DNA of 64,000 bases, taken from contig NZ_JAQKPV010000015.1 in the NCBI RefSeq assembly GCF_028200735.1, forward strand, positions 1-64,000, in the 5' to 3' direction. The notes under the pieces were generated by a model, which was given only the letters and a program-made list of their open reading frames with translations, did no database searches and was not told the DNA's origin. A program made the translations under genes and the position numbers. Positions 26,231-34,203 of this stretch are shown here, piece after piece. Source of the DNA: Streptomyces sp. ACA25. Lineage in GTDB: Bacteria; Actinomycetota; Actinomycetes; Streptomycetales; Streptomycetaceae. Every line of letters starts with the position of its first letter. The stretch's first letter is position 1.

Positions 26231-27667
26231 ATGGCAGGGATCGTGGTGGTAGGCGCGGGTATGGGCGCCATGGCGGCCGCGGCACGGCTGGCCGTGGCAG
26301 GTCATCGGGTGACGGTCCTGGAACGCGGCAGCACGCACGGCGGAGCGGTGCGGCAGTACACGCGGGACGGGTTCGCCTTCGACACCGGACCCGGCCTGCT
26401 GCACCTGCCGGCCGTCTGGCGCGACCTGTTCGTCAAGACCGGCAAGCAGCCGCTGGAGGAATGCCTCACGCTCACCCGCGTCGACCCGGCCGCCGAACAC
26501 CGTTTCGCGGACGGCACCGCGGTCCGTCTTCCCGGCTTCTCCCTCGGAGGTGTCCGGCGGGCGCTGGACGACGCACTCGGTGACGCGGCGGGAGCCCGCT
26601 GGACGGCGCTCCTCGGCCGTGGCCGGCAGACCTGGGAGGCCACCCGGCGTCCGCTCATGGAAGAGCCACTGACGGCCGGATCCGCCGCCGGCGCCGCCCT
26701 GCGCCGCGACCCGTACCCGGTGGTGCGCCGCCGGGGCCGGCTGCGCCGCCGCCCGCCCGCGCTGGCGGACCTGGGCCGGGATGAGCTCCAGGACCCCCGG
26801 CTGGCGGCGCTGCTGGCCTCCTCGGTGCGGGACTACGGCATCGATCCCCGCCTCGCCCCGGCGAGCGCGGCTGTGCTGGCGTACATGGAGCAGGCATTCG
26901 GCAGCTGGTATCCGCTCGGCGGCCTCCGTGCCCTGGCCGACGCGGTGCACCGGCGCTGTCTGGACCGCGGCGTGGAGTTCGTCATGGGCGCCCACGCCGC
27001 CCGGATCCTGGAAGCGGACGGCCGGGCGGCCGGTGTGGAGCTCGCCGACGGCCGCACATTCGGGGCGGATACGGTGGTCTGGGGCGCCCCGGAACCGCAG
27101 ACGCCCCTCCTCGGGCAGAGCCGCTGCACTGTCCTGCTGGCGCTGCGCGGCTCCCGCCCGCCGGGCACCGCGCACCGCACGGTGCTGCACGCACCGGACC
27201 CGTACGGCGATCCGCTGGTGCATCCGGTGGTGACCCTCCTGCGGCCCGACGACGCGGCGCTGCGCCCGGACGCGCATCACGAGAGCGCGGTGCTGACCGC
27301 TGCCGTTCCCGCCGCCGGGAGCAACGGGGCGCCCGGCGGCACGGACTGGGAGGCGTTCGCCGACCTGCTGCTCGACGCCGCGGAGCGGGCCGGCCTCGGG
27401 CTGCGCGACCGGCTGCTGTGGCGGGTGGTGCGGACGCCCGCCGATGTCGAGCGGGACACCGGCTCCCCCGGTGGCGTGGTGCCGGGTCCGGCGCTGGCCG
27501 GTGCCGGCGGCGCCTTCCTGACCGCCCCCAGCACGGGGCCGACGGCAGGGTCCTACCGGGTCGGCGGACATGCCCACCCGGGCGGCGGGCTCGCCCACGC
27601 GGGCATGTCCGGTGCGTTGTCGGCCGGGCTGATCGTCGAGGGGCCGCAGTGGCGCGGCTCCTACTGA
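26231..27667 (+). CDS. CrtI-like (phytoene dehydrogenase family) NAD(P)/FAD oxidoreductase
   Basis: A 478-residue flavoprotein. The N-terminus IVVVGAGMGAMAAAARLAVAGHRVTVLERG is a dinucleotide-binding fold; FDTGPGLLHLP and WYPLGGLRALADAV are typical of the CrtI/amine-oxidase superfamily, and the C-terminus has SYRVGGHAHPGGGLAHAGMSG (FAD contact). There is no carotenoid synthase or other pigment gene nearby, so the reaction is unknown and desaturation of phytoene is not implied. Confidence 0.87.
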   Translation: MAGIVVVGAGMGAMAAAARLAVAGHRVTVLERGSTHGGAVRQYTRDGFAFDTGPGLLHLPAVWRDLFVKTGKQPLEECLTLTRVDPAAEHRFADGTAVRLPGFSLGGVRRALDDALGDAAGARWTALLGRGRQTWEATRRPLMEEPLTAGSAAGAALRRDPYPVVRRRGRLRRRPPALADLGRDELQDPRLAALLASSVRDYGIDPRLAPASAAVLAYMEQAFGSWYPLGGLRALADAVHRRCLDRGVEFVMGAHAARILEADGRAAGVELADGRTFGADTVVWGAPEPQTPLLGQSRCTVLLALRGSRPPGTAHRTVLHAPDPYGDPLVHPVVTLLRPDDAALRPDAHHESAVLTAAVPAAGSNGAPGGTDWEAFADLLLDAAERAGLGLRDRLLWRVVRTPADVERDTGSPGGVVPGPALAGAGGAFLTAPSTGPTAGSYRVGGHAHPGGGLAHAGMSGALSAGLIVEGPQWRGSY

Positions 27668-27698
27668 GCCCAGCCCCGTCGCACCCGGCGGCCGGTCG

Positions 27699-28721
27699 TC
27701 AGTAGCGCGGCTCGTTGTAGTAGTACCCCTGGCCGCCGTCGTAGGCACCCGGCTGCGGGTACGACCCGTCCGGCTGCTGCCCGTGCGGCCCGTCCTGCGG
27801 GTAACCCGTCATCGGGTCGGGGGCGGCCGGGTCGCGCTGCTGCGGCATCCATACGCCGCCGGGCGGGGTCTCCTGGTAGGAGGGCTGCGCCCCGGACCAC
27901 GGGCCACCGTCCGCCGGGTCCTGCGCCGGCGCGTACGGCTGGTGGGCCGGCGCATCCTGAGGGTATGCGGGACCGCCGTAGTCCGGGTAGGACACCGGCC
28001 GGCTGCCCGCTCCCCCGATGTAGGGATCGGAGTACGCGGCGAAGGGCTGTGTCTGCGGCGCGGCGTCCTGTGCGTAGGCGGCGTACTGCTCCTGCTGCTG
28101 ATACGGGTCCGCGTAGGGGGCCGCCGGGGCGGCGTAGGCGTCGCTGCGGGCGGGAGAAGGGCCCCCTGCGTAGACCTCCCTCTCCCGGGAGTCCCCGGCC
28201 TGCGGGACGTAGGCGGTGCGCGCGTAGTCCTCCAGCGGGGCATAGACATCCTGCGGGGCCCAGCTCTCGTCCGGCCGCTCGAAGCCTGCGTCCGGTGTGG
28301 CGTACGCGTCGTACGACGGGCGGCCGTCGTCCCGGAGGTCGCCGTCCGGCCCGGCATGACCGCCGTGCTCGTCGTGTTCCGCGGGCACTCCGTACACGTC
28401 GGCGTCCGGGTCGTGATCGAGCGGCTCCATCGGCTGCACGTCCCGGCGACGCCGGCTGGTGCCCGGGCTGCCGCCGAGTGCCCAGCCGGTGGAGAAGCCG
28501 CGGCGGAAGGAAAGGGTCACGCAGGTCTGGCCCACCGCGAAGGCGATGGTGCCCAGTGCGATCACGTACACCGAGGGCAGCAGGACACCGAAGACCACGG
28601 TGAGGAAACCGAAGAAGGCGGTCAGCCGCCACCGCAGCCGGGCCTTGTACTGCAGCAGCACTTCACCGAGCAACCAGAGAGCGACGAGCCCGAACGCGAT
28701 GTAGAGGACCGTCCAGCCCAT
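27699..28721 (-). CDS. Membrane protein with long Tyr/Pro/Gln-rich tail
   Basis: A 340-residue protein not recognised as a known enzyme. Residues 1-95 contain about three hydrophobic helices (LYIAFGLVALWLLGEVLLQY, LTAFFGFLTVVFGVLLPSVY, VIALGTIAFAVGQTCVTLSF). The remaining about 240 residues are low-complexity, rich in Tyr, Pro, Gln, Ala and Asp, with many DAY, PYxQ and YPQ-like units and ending GYYYNEPRY. The gene ends facing the oxidoreductase gene and is followed by metF on the same strand, 13 nt away. Homologues sit beside metF in other streptomycetes. Function unknown. Confidence 0.8.
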   Translation of the reverse strand: MGWTVLYIAFGLVALWLLGEVLLQYKARLRWRLTAFFGFLTVVFGVLLPSVYVIALGTIAFAVGQTCVTLSFRRGFSTGWALGGSPGTSRRRRDVQPMEPLDHDPDADVYGVPAEHDEHGGHAGPDGDLRDDGRPSYDAYATPDAGFERPDESWAPQDVYAPLEDYARTAYVPQAGDSREREVYAGGPSPARSDAYAAPAAPYADPYQQQEQYAAYAQDAAPQTQPFAAYSDPYIGGAGSRPVSYPDYGGPAYPQDAPAHQPYAPAQDPADGGPWSGAQPSYQETPPGGVWMPQQRDPAAPDPMTGYPQDGPHGQQPDGSYPQPGAYDGGQGYYYNEPRY

Positions 28722-28734
28722 GTACGCCCTCTCC

Positions 28735-29661
28735 TCAGTGACCCCGGGCCCGCTGGTGCAGACCGAGATTCTTGTAGATCTCCAGCGTCGCCGTGGAGTG
28801 GTTCAGCGTCATGAAGTGCAGCCCGGGGGCGTCCTCTTCCATCAGCTTCGCGCAGAGCTCCGTGGCGTACTCGATTCCGACCGAGCGTACAGCCAACGGA
28901 TCGTCTTTGACCGAGAGGAGCCGCCGCTCGAGCTCCGGCGGGAAGGCAGCGTTGCTGAGTTGGGCGAACCGCTCGATCTGCCGCACGTTCGTGACGGGCA
29001 TGATCTCCGGAATGATCGGCGTCGGGCACCCCGCGGCGGCCACCCGGTCCCGAAGCCGCAGGTAGTCGTCGGCGTGGAAGAACATCTGGGTGATGGCGAA
29101 GTCCGCCCCGGCACGGCACTTGTTCACGAAATGCCGGATATCGGACTCCCAGTCCGAGGACCTCGGATGCATCTCGGGGAAGGCCGCCACCCCGACGCAG
29201 AAGTCCCCCGACGCCTTGATCAGCTCGACCAGCTCTGCGGCGTAACTCACACCCCCGGGGTGTTTGACCCAGTCCCCCAGGGGATCGCCCGGTGGGTCGC
29301 CGCGCAGCGCCAGCACGTTGCGGATCCCCGCGTCGGCGTACTGGCCGATGATGTGGCGCAGATCGGCGACGGAGTGGCCGACGGCCGTCAGGTGGGCGAC
29401 CGGGGTGAGGGTCGTCTCGGTCGTGATCCGCTCGGTTGCCCGTACCGTGCCGTCCCGGGAGGAGCCGCCGGCGCCGTAGGTGACGGAGACGAAGGTCGGC
29501 GCCACCGCCTCGACCCGGCGGATGGCGTTCCACAGGGTCCGCTCCCCCTTCTCGGTGCGGGGCGGCATGAACTCGAACGAGTAAGAACGCTCGCCGGAAG
29601 CCAGCAAGTCGCGCACCGTCAGCGCACCGTCGGTGCGGACAGAAGGGATTCCCAGAGCCAT
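28735..29661 (-). CDS. metF: Methylenetetrahydrofolate reductase [NAD(P)H]
   Basis: A 308-residue TIM-barrel flavoprotein reducing 5,10-methylene-THF to 5-methyl-THF for methionine synthesis. SYSFEFMPPRTEKGER contains the conserved catalytic Glu, with FVSVTYGAGGSSR, ADAGIRNVLALRGDPP, and FITQMFF-type strand AITQMFFHADDYLRLRDR. I chose the ATG at 29661 (MALGIPSVRT), which matches family N-termini; a GTG 18 nt further upstream is possible. No S-adenosylmethionine or cobalamin riboswitch was visible in the short gap to thiE. Confidence 0.96.
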   Translation of the reverse strand: MALGIPSVRTDGALTVRDLLASGERSYSFEFMPPRTEKGERTLWNAIRRVEAVAPTFVSVTYGAGGSSRDGTVRATERITTETTLTPVAHLTAVGHSVADLRHIIGQYADAGIRNVLALRGDPPGDPLGDWVKHPGGVSYAAELVELIKASGDFCVGVAAFPEMHPRSSDWESDIRHFVNKCRAGADFAITQMFFHADDYLRLRDRVAAAGCPTPIIPEIMPVTNVRQIERFAQLSNAAFPPELERRLLSVKDDPLAVRSVGIEYATELCAKLMEEDAPGLHFMTLNHSTATLEIYKNLGLHQRARGH

Positions 29662-29697
29662 GGTCGACAGGCTACCCACAGCCCGGTGGGCGGAATA

Positions 29698-30339
29698 TCA
29701 GTATCCGAGGAGCGGACGCTCCCGCAGCCGCCCGGCCAGCCGGGCCGCCGCCTGCCCGGGGTCGTCCGCCTCCGTGAGTGCCCGCACCACGACCACCCGG
29801 CGGGCCCCGGCATCGAGCACCTGCTCGAGGGTGTCCTCGCCGATGCCGCCGATGGCGAACCAGGGCAGGCCGCTGCGGAGGGCGGCGGCGTACCGCACCA
29901 GCGGCAGGCCGGGGGCGGGACGGCCCGGCTTGGTCGGGGTCGGCCAGCAGGGGCCGGTGCAGAAGTAGTCCACACCCGGCTCCTCGCTCGCGGCGTCCAC
30001 CTCGGCCTCACTGTGCGTGGACCGGCCGATCAGCACCTCGTTGCCGAGCAGCGCACGGGCGGCAGGCACCGGCAGGTCCCCCTGGCCCAGGTGCAGCACA
30101 TCGGCCCCGGCGGCGTGCGCGACGTCGGCGCGGTCGTTGACGGCCAGCAGCCTGCCGTGCCGTCGGCAGGCGTCAGCGAACACCGCGAGGTGATCGAGCT
30201 CCTCTGCCGCCTCCATCCCCTTGTCCCTCAGCTGCACGATGTCCACGCCGGCGGCCAGCACCGCATCGAGAAACTCCGGCAGGTCACCCTGCCGTTTCCG
30301 GGCATCGGTGCACAGATAGAGGCGTGCGTCGGCAAGCAT
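29698..30339 (-). CDS. thiE: Thiamine phosphate synthase
   Basis: A 213-residue TIM-barrel enzyme joining hydroxymethylpyrimidine diphosphate and carboxylated thiazole phosphate into thiamine phosphate. VDIVQLRDKGM, LLAVNDRADVAHAAGADVLHLGQGDLP, IGRSTHSEAEV and DYFCTGPCWPTPTKPG are the diphosphate/Mg and thiazole contact motifs. The ATG at 30339 was chosen over an open but dissimilar N-terminal extension. It lies apart from thiO-thiS-thiG and has no TPP riboswitch of its own here. Confidence 0.96.
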   Translation of the reverse strand: MLADARLYLCTDARKRQGDLPEFLDAVLAAGVDIVQLRDKGMEAAEELDHLAVFADACRRHGRLLAVNDRADVAHAAGADVLHLGQGDLPVPAARALLGNEVLIGRSTHSEAEVDAASEEPGVDYFCTGPCWPTPTKPGRPAPGLPLVRYAAALRSGLPWFAIGGIGEDTLEQVLDAGARRVVVVRALTEADDPGQAAARLAGRLRERPLLGY

Positions 30340-30465
30340 GAAAGGTCCCCTGGTTCGGCTGGTGGTCGTGGGACGGTCCGGGCCCGGCCGGGTGTGCTCA
30401 GCGGCCGGCCCCCGGCCCAGCGGCCTGCGGCGGCACGGGCAGCAACCGCCGCCGCAGGCACTCAC

Positions 30466-30831
30466 TCACAGCGCGAGCGCCTGCGCCCGGCGTTTCACCT
30501 CGGTGCCCCGGTTCTCGTGGAGCGCCTGCGCGGGGGTGCCGGGCAGGCTGTCGTCGGGGGTGAACAGCCACTCCACCATCTCCTCGACGTCGAAACCGTC
30601 GTCCCGCAACAGCGTGAGGGTGCCGGACAGGCCCTTCACGATCCGGTCCTCGGCCATGAACTGGGCGGGCACCATGAGCACCCGGTTCTCACCGCGGCGC
30701 ACGGCGATGAGCAGACCCTCCCTGATCCACTGGCGGACCCGGGTCACCTCCACTTCGCACATTTCCGCGATGTCGGGAAGCGTCAGCCAGGCAGGTACGA
30801 GCGCGTCGATCTTTTCGTCAATCTCGGTCAC
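30466..30831 (-). CDS. Rv2175c family DNA-binding protein
   Basis: A 121-residue protein with a winged helix-turn-helix near the N-terminus (LTLPDIAEMCEVEVTRVRQWIREGLLIAVRRGENRVLMVPAQF) and a C-terminal Rv2175c domain (GLSGTLTLLRDDGFDVEEMVEWLFTPD). In Mycobacterium tuberculosis Rv2175c binds DNA and is phosphorylated by the kinase PknL, encoded next to it. Here a PASTA kinase gene lies only about 4.4 kb away. The GTG start at 30831 was preferred to a TTG 30 nt upstream. Targets are unknown. Confidence 0.88.
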   Translation of the reverse strand: MTEIDEKIDALVPAWLTLPDIAEMCEVEVTRVRQWIREGLLIAVRRGENRVLMVPAQFMAEDRIVKGLSGTLTLLRDDGFDVEEMVEWLFTPDDSLPGTPAQALHENRGTEVKRRAQALAL

Positions 30832-30915
30832 GTGTCCCAGCCTGCCATCTGTGGCGGACAACCGTCACCGCGGCCTCCCCACGCCTTCCCGGCCGCCCTC
30901 TCATCCCGCGGCAGG

Positions 30916-32133
30916 TCAGCGGGCGGCGGACTTCAGGGGGACGGCGGGGTCCGCCGCGCGGGCCTGGTCCAGGGCGGTGGCGCGTTCGATGAGGCGGCGG
31001 CCCTGGGCGAGGTCGCGGGGGCGGTCCACCGCCAGGAGGGCGCGCAGTACGCCGTCGCGCAGCCAGCAGACGGACCACGAGGCGTCGGCCGGGGAGCCGC
31101 GCCACACCAGCTCGTCGCCCTCACCGCGGTGGCCCGCGTACTGCACGGTGCGGCCGAACTGTTCCGACCAGAAGTACGGGACGGGATCGTGGAGCGCGTC
31201 GCGGCCGAGAATGCCGGCCGCCACCGTCCGCGGACCCTGCAGGGCGTTGTCCCAGTGGTGGACGAGCATCCGGCTGCCGTAGCGGGCGGAGGGGAAGGAG
31301 GCGCAGTCCCCCACGGCGTGCACCCCCGGGACACCCGCCCGCAGGCGGGCGTCCGCGCGGACCGACCCGTCCGGGGTCAGGGGGATCCCCGATCCTGTCA
31401 GCCAGGCGGTGGCCGGGCGGGAGCCGATGCCGATCAGCGCCGCGTCGGCGGGCAGCAGCCGGCCGTCGGCCAGCTCCACCGCGCCCTTGCGGACCGCGGT
31501 GACGGTGCGGGACGTGAGCAGTTCGGCGCCGGCGTCGGCGTACCACTGCCGCATCGGCTCGGTGACCGCGGCGGGCAGGGCGCCGGCCAGCGGCTGGGCC
31601 GCGGCCTCGACGACCGTCACCCGGCAGCCCGCCGCGCGGGCCGCGGTGGCGAATTCGGCGCCGATCCAGCCCGCGCCGACGGCCACCACGTCCCGCCGCT
31701 TGTCCAGGACCCGGCGCAGCCGGTGGGCGTCGTCGAGGGTGCGCAGGAGGAATGCGTCCGGGTCGCGGGCGGTGCCGGGCAGCGCGAGCGGCTCGGCACC
31801 GGTGGCCAGGACGCAGTGGTCGTAGCCGACCGGCCCGCCGGGGGTGTCGACCTCCCGGTCCGCGGGGCGCAGGGCGGTGACCGGGCAGCCGGTCAGCAGC
31901 TCGATGCCGAGCGCCCGGAAGTCCACCTCGAACTCACTGGCGCCGGCCTTGCCGAGCAGGATGTCCTTGGACAGCGGCGGCCGGTCGTAGGGCCGGTGCG
32001 GCTCGGCGCCCAGGAGGGTGACGGCGCCCTCCCAGCCCTGCTCCCGCAACTGGACCGCGGTCTGCACCCCGGCGAGGCCCGCTCCGGCGATGACGACTCG
32101 CTGCTGGCTCTGTTCGCTCACGCGCGTCAGCAT
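30916..32133 (-). CDS. Ferredoxin reductase-like NAD(P)/FAD-dependent oxidoreductase
   Basis: A 405-residue two-dinucleotide-domain flavoprotein: FAD-binding VVIAGAGLAGVQTAVQLREQG, YDRPPLSKDILLG, NAD-binding VVAVGAGWIGAEFATAAR, VHAVGDCASFPSARYG, and a C-terminal reductase domain (VPYFWSEQFGRTVQYAGH). The layout is that of rubredoxin/ferredoxin reductases of oxygenase or P450 systems. No ferredoxin or P450 gene is beside it, so the electron acceptor is open. It lies on the minus strand upstream of the Rv2175c gene. Confidence 0.9.
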   Translation of the reverse strand: MLTRVSEQSQQRVVIAGAGLAGVQTAVQLREQGWEGAVTLLGAEPHRPYDRPPLSKDILLGKAGASEFEVDFRALGIELLTGCPVTALRPADREVDTPGGPVGYDHCVLATGAEPLALPGTARDPDAFLLRTLDDAHRLRRVLDKRRDVVAVGAGWIGAEFATAARAAGCRVTVVEAAAQPLAGALPAAVTEPMRQWYADAGAELLTSRTVTAVRKGAVELADGRLLPADAALIGIGSRPATAWLTGSGIPLTPDGSVRADARLRAGVPGVHAVGDCASFPSARYGSRMLVHHWDNALQGPRTVAAGILGRDALHDPVPYFWSEQFGRTVQYAGHRGEGDELVWRGSPADASWSVCWLRDGVLRALLAVDRPRDLAQGRRLIERATALDQARAADPAVPLKSAAR

Positions 32134-32220
32134 AGGGTCCGGCGCCGCGGCACGGCCCGGAGAGCGGCGGAGCGTGCAGGTTCCGGAGCGCTCCGGCGCC
32201 GGAGGCGCAGGGTGGCCCGG

Positions 32221-32589
32221 CTATCCGGGAAGGGGCGCTTCCGGGCCGTCGCCGGTCTCCTCGACGATGCTGGTGCCGCGGCCGGGCTGCGACTCCCACC
32301 GCCAGCTCTCCTCCAGACGCAGCCGTCCGCCGGGGAGCGCGACGATCCGGCTCACGCAGTGACCCGACGCGGTGGTGCCGTCGGTGCGGAGCTGGACGTA
32401 GCGGAAGTCGATCATGTCTTCCGAGCGGGTGCCGATCAGGGCTCCCCGCACGATGTCGCCGCCCGAATAGTCGGCCCACACCTGGTGGCCGTGCTGGTGG
32501 TAGCGGAAGCGGGTCCGGGTGCCGACCTGTCCGGCCTGCTGGTCGGCGACCGGAGCGAAGGTCCGCCCCTCCAGTGACGCCACGGGCAT
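32221..32589 (-). CDS. Conserved hypothetical protein (about 120 residues)
   Basis: A 122-residue protein starting MPVASLEGRTFAPVADQQAG at the ATG at 32589. It is predicted to be mostly beta strands: GTRTRFRYHQHGHQVWADYSG, GALIGTRSEDMIDFRYVQLRTDG, and RLRLEESWRWES. This repeating strand pattern suggests a small lipocalin- or calycin-like barrel, but I recognise no named family. It is divergent from the TPP-controlled thi genes and is followed by the ferredoxin reductase-like gene. Confidence 0.75.
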   Translation of the reverse strand: MPVASLEGRTFAPVADQQAGQVGTRTRFRYHQHGHQVWADYSGGDIVRGALIGTRSEDMIDFRYVQLRTDGTTASGHCVSRIVALPGGRLRLEESWRWESQPGRGTSIVEETGDGPEAPLPG

Positions 32590-32701
32590 CCCATGGCTCC
32601 TTTCCTCGCTGACGGTGACGGCACGGGGCCGACAACGGCATGGGCGGTGACGTCGGAAGCACAGCCCGCCCGGTGAGGGTATTACGCTGGCCGGACACGA
32701 A

Positions 32702-32795
32702 GCACCCACGGGAGCCCGGACGACCGGGCTGAGAGGGAGGCCGGCCGGCCTCCGACCGTACGAACCTGATCCGGGTCATGCCGGCGAAGGGAGGA
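32702..32795 (+). promoter_or_regulatory. TPP riboswitch (THI element) upstream of thiO
   Basis: The sequence GGGCTGAGAGGGAGG (about 32727-32741) and the downstream CGAACCTGATCCGGGTCATG (from 32761) with GCGAAGGGAGG are the conserved pyrimidine- and pyrophosphate-sensing parts of the THI box, flanked by complementary arms. The 3' strand GGGAGGAGG also contains the Shine-Dalgarno of thiO, 7-16 nt before its ATG, so TPP binding most likely blocks translation initiation of thiO-thiS-thiG. A -10-like TTACGCT lies near 32682. Confidence 0.95.
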
Positions 32796-32806
32796 GGAGC
32801 ACGGTC

Positions 32807-33967
32807 ATGTCCGAGCGATCCCACGATGTGCTGGTCATCGGTGGTGGCGTCATCGGCCTGGTGACGGCCTGGCGGGCGGCCCAGCGGGGCCTTTCCACCG
32901 TCGTCGTCGATCCGCGGCCGGGCGGCGGAGCCGCCGAGGTCGCTGCCGGCATGCTGGCGGCCGTCACCGAGCTCCATCACGGCGAGGAGGCCCTGCTCGC
33001 GCTCAATCTGGCGTCCGCCCGCCGCTACCCGGAGTTCAGCGCCGAGCTGGAGGAGGCCGCGGGGCAGGAGATCGGCTACCGCCCGTGCGGCACCCTGGCG
33101 GTGGCGCTGGACTCCGACGACCGGGCCCAGTTGAAGGAGCTGCACGCGCTCCAGCACCGGTGCGGGCTCGTCTCGCAGTGGCTTTCCGGCAGGGAGTGCC
33201 GGAAGCTGGAGCCGATGCTGGCTCCCGGGGTACGCGGCGGGCTCCGGGTGGACGGCGATCACCAGACCGACCCGCGGCTGCTGTCCGCCGCGCTGCTCAC
33301 CGCCTGCGAGCGGGCCGGGGTGATCTTCCGGCGGTCCTGGGCCCGGCGGCTGGTGACCGCCGGGGAGCGGGCCACCGCGGTGCTGCTGGACGACGGCGGA
33401 ACGCTCCCGGCCGGACAGGTGGTGCTGGCGGGCGGCAGCCACAGCGCAGCCCTGGAGGGGATCCCGCCGGAGGTGGTGCCTCCGGTCCGCCCGGTCAAGG
33501 GGCAGGTTCTGCGCCTGCGCGTGCCGCGGCGGTACGCGCCGTTCCTGTCCCGCACGGTGCGGGCCGTGGTGCGGGGCTCCGCCGTGTACCTGGTACCGCG
33601 GGTCAGCGGCGAGCTGGTGATCGGTGCGACGTCCGAGGAGCAGGGCTGGGACACCACCGTCACCGCGGGAGGGGTCTACGAGCTGCTGCGCGACGCGCAC
33701 GAGCTGGTTCCCGGGCTGACCGAGCTGCCGTTGGCCGAGACCCGGGCCGGGCTGCGTCCCTGCAGCCCGGACAACGCCCCGCTGCTGGGGCCCACCGCGC
33801 TTCCCGGGCTGCAGCTGGCCACCGGCCACCACCGGAACGGCATCCTGCTGACCCCGGTCACCGGGGACGTGCTGGCCGACGCCCTGACCACCGGACAGCT
33901 TCCCGAGGTGGCCCGCCCGTTCGGCGCGCTGCGCTTCTCCCGCCCACGCCAGGAGGTACTGACGTGA
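32807..33967 (+). CDS. thiO: Glycine oxidase ThiO
   Basis: A 386-residue FAD amino-acid oxidase supplying dehydroglycine for the thiazole ring. It has the N-terminal dinucleotide fold VLVIGGGVIGLVTAWRAAQRG, AAGMLAAVTE, and C-terminal GLRPCSPDNAPLLGPT with TGHHRNGILLTPVTG, all typical of ThiO. The ATG at 32807 sits directly behind the riboswitch-overlapping Shine-Dalgarno. It overlaps thiS by 4 nt (GTGA). Confidence 0.96.
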   Translation: MSERSHDVLVIGGGVIGLVTAWRAAQRGLSTVVVDPRPGGGAAEVAAGMLAAVTELHHGEEALLALNLASARRYPEFSAELEEAAGQEIGYRPCGTLAVALDSDDRAQLKELHALQHRCGLVSQWLSGRECRKLEPMLAPGVRGGLRVDGDHQTDPRLLSAALLTACERAGVIFRRSWARRLVTAGERATAVLLDDGGTLPAGQVVLAGGSHSAALEGIPPEVVPPVRPVKGQVLRLRVPRRYAPFLSRTVRAVVRGSAVYLVPRVSGELVIGATSEEQGWDTTVTAGGVYELLRDAHELVPGLTELPLAETRAGLRPCSPDNAPLLGPTALPGLQLATGHHRNGILLTPVTGDVLADALTTGQLPEVARPFGALRFSRPRQEVLT

Positions 33968-34203
33968 CCACCGCCCCCTCTTCCGGCACCGCCCCGGTGC
34001 CGGTGTCCCTGTCCGTCAACGGCGAGCCGCGTGAGGTCGCGCCCGGCACCACGCTGGACGCGCTGATAGCCGGCCTGACCGCGGCGCCCTCGGGGGTTGC
34101 CGCAGCCGTCAATGAAGCGGTGGTCCCGCGCGGCCGGTGGGCCGGGACGGCGCTGCGTCCCGGTGACCGGGTCGAGGTGCTCACCGCGGTGCAGGGCGGG
34201 TGA
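33964..34203 (+). CDS. thiS: Sulfur carrier protein ThiS
   Basis: A 79-residue ubiquitin-like sulfur carrier. It starts at GTG 33964, overlapping thiO by 4 nt. About 15 extra N-terminal residues precede the beta-grasp core (VSLSVNGEPREVAPGTTLDA, AAVNEAVVPRGRW, PGDRVEVLTAVQGG). The C-terminal Gly-Gly, which is adenylated and thiocarboxylated before sulfur transfer to ThiG, is intact. Confidence 0.95.
   Translation: MTTAPSSGTAPVPVSLSVNGEPREVAPGTTLDALIAGLTAAPSGVAAAVNEAVVPRGRWAGTALRPGDRVEVLTAVQGG

Noticed and set aside
28662..29679. Riboswitch upstream of metF
   Set aside because: The gap to thiE is only 36 nt and shows no SAM or cobalamin riboswitch signature.
28720..32577. A 1285-codon open frame on the plus strand
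   Set aside because: It runs antisense through metF, thiE, the Rv2175c gene and the reductase, and its translation is Gly/Arg/His-rich without any domain. Such long shadow frames are usual in DNA of this GC content.
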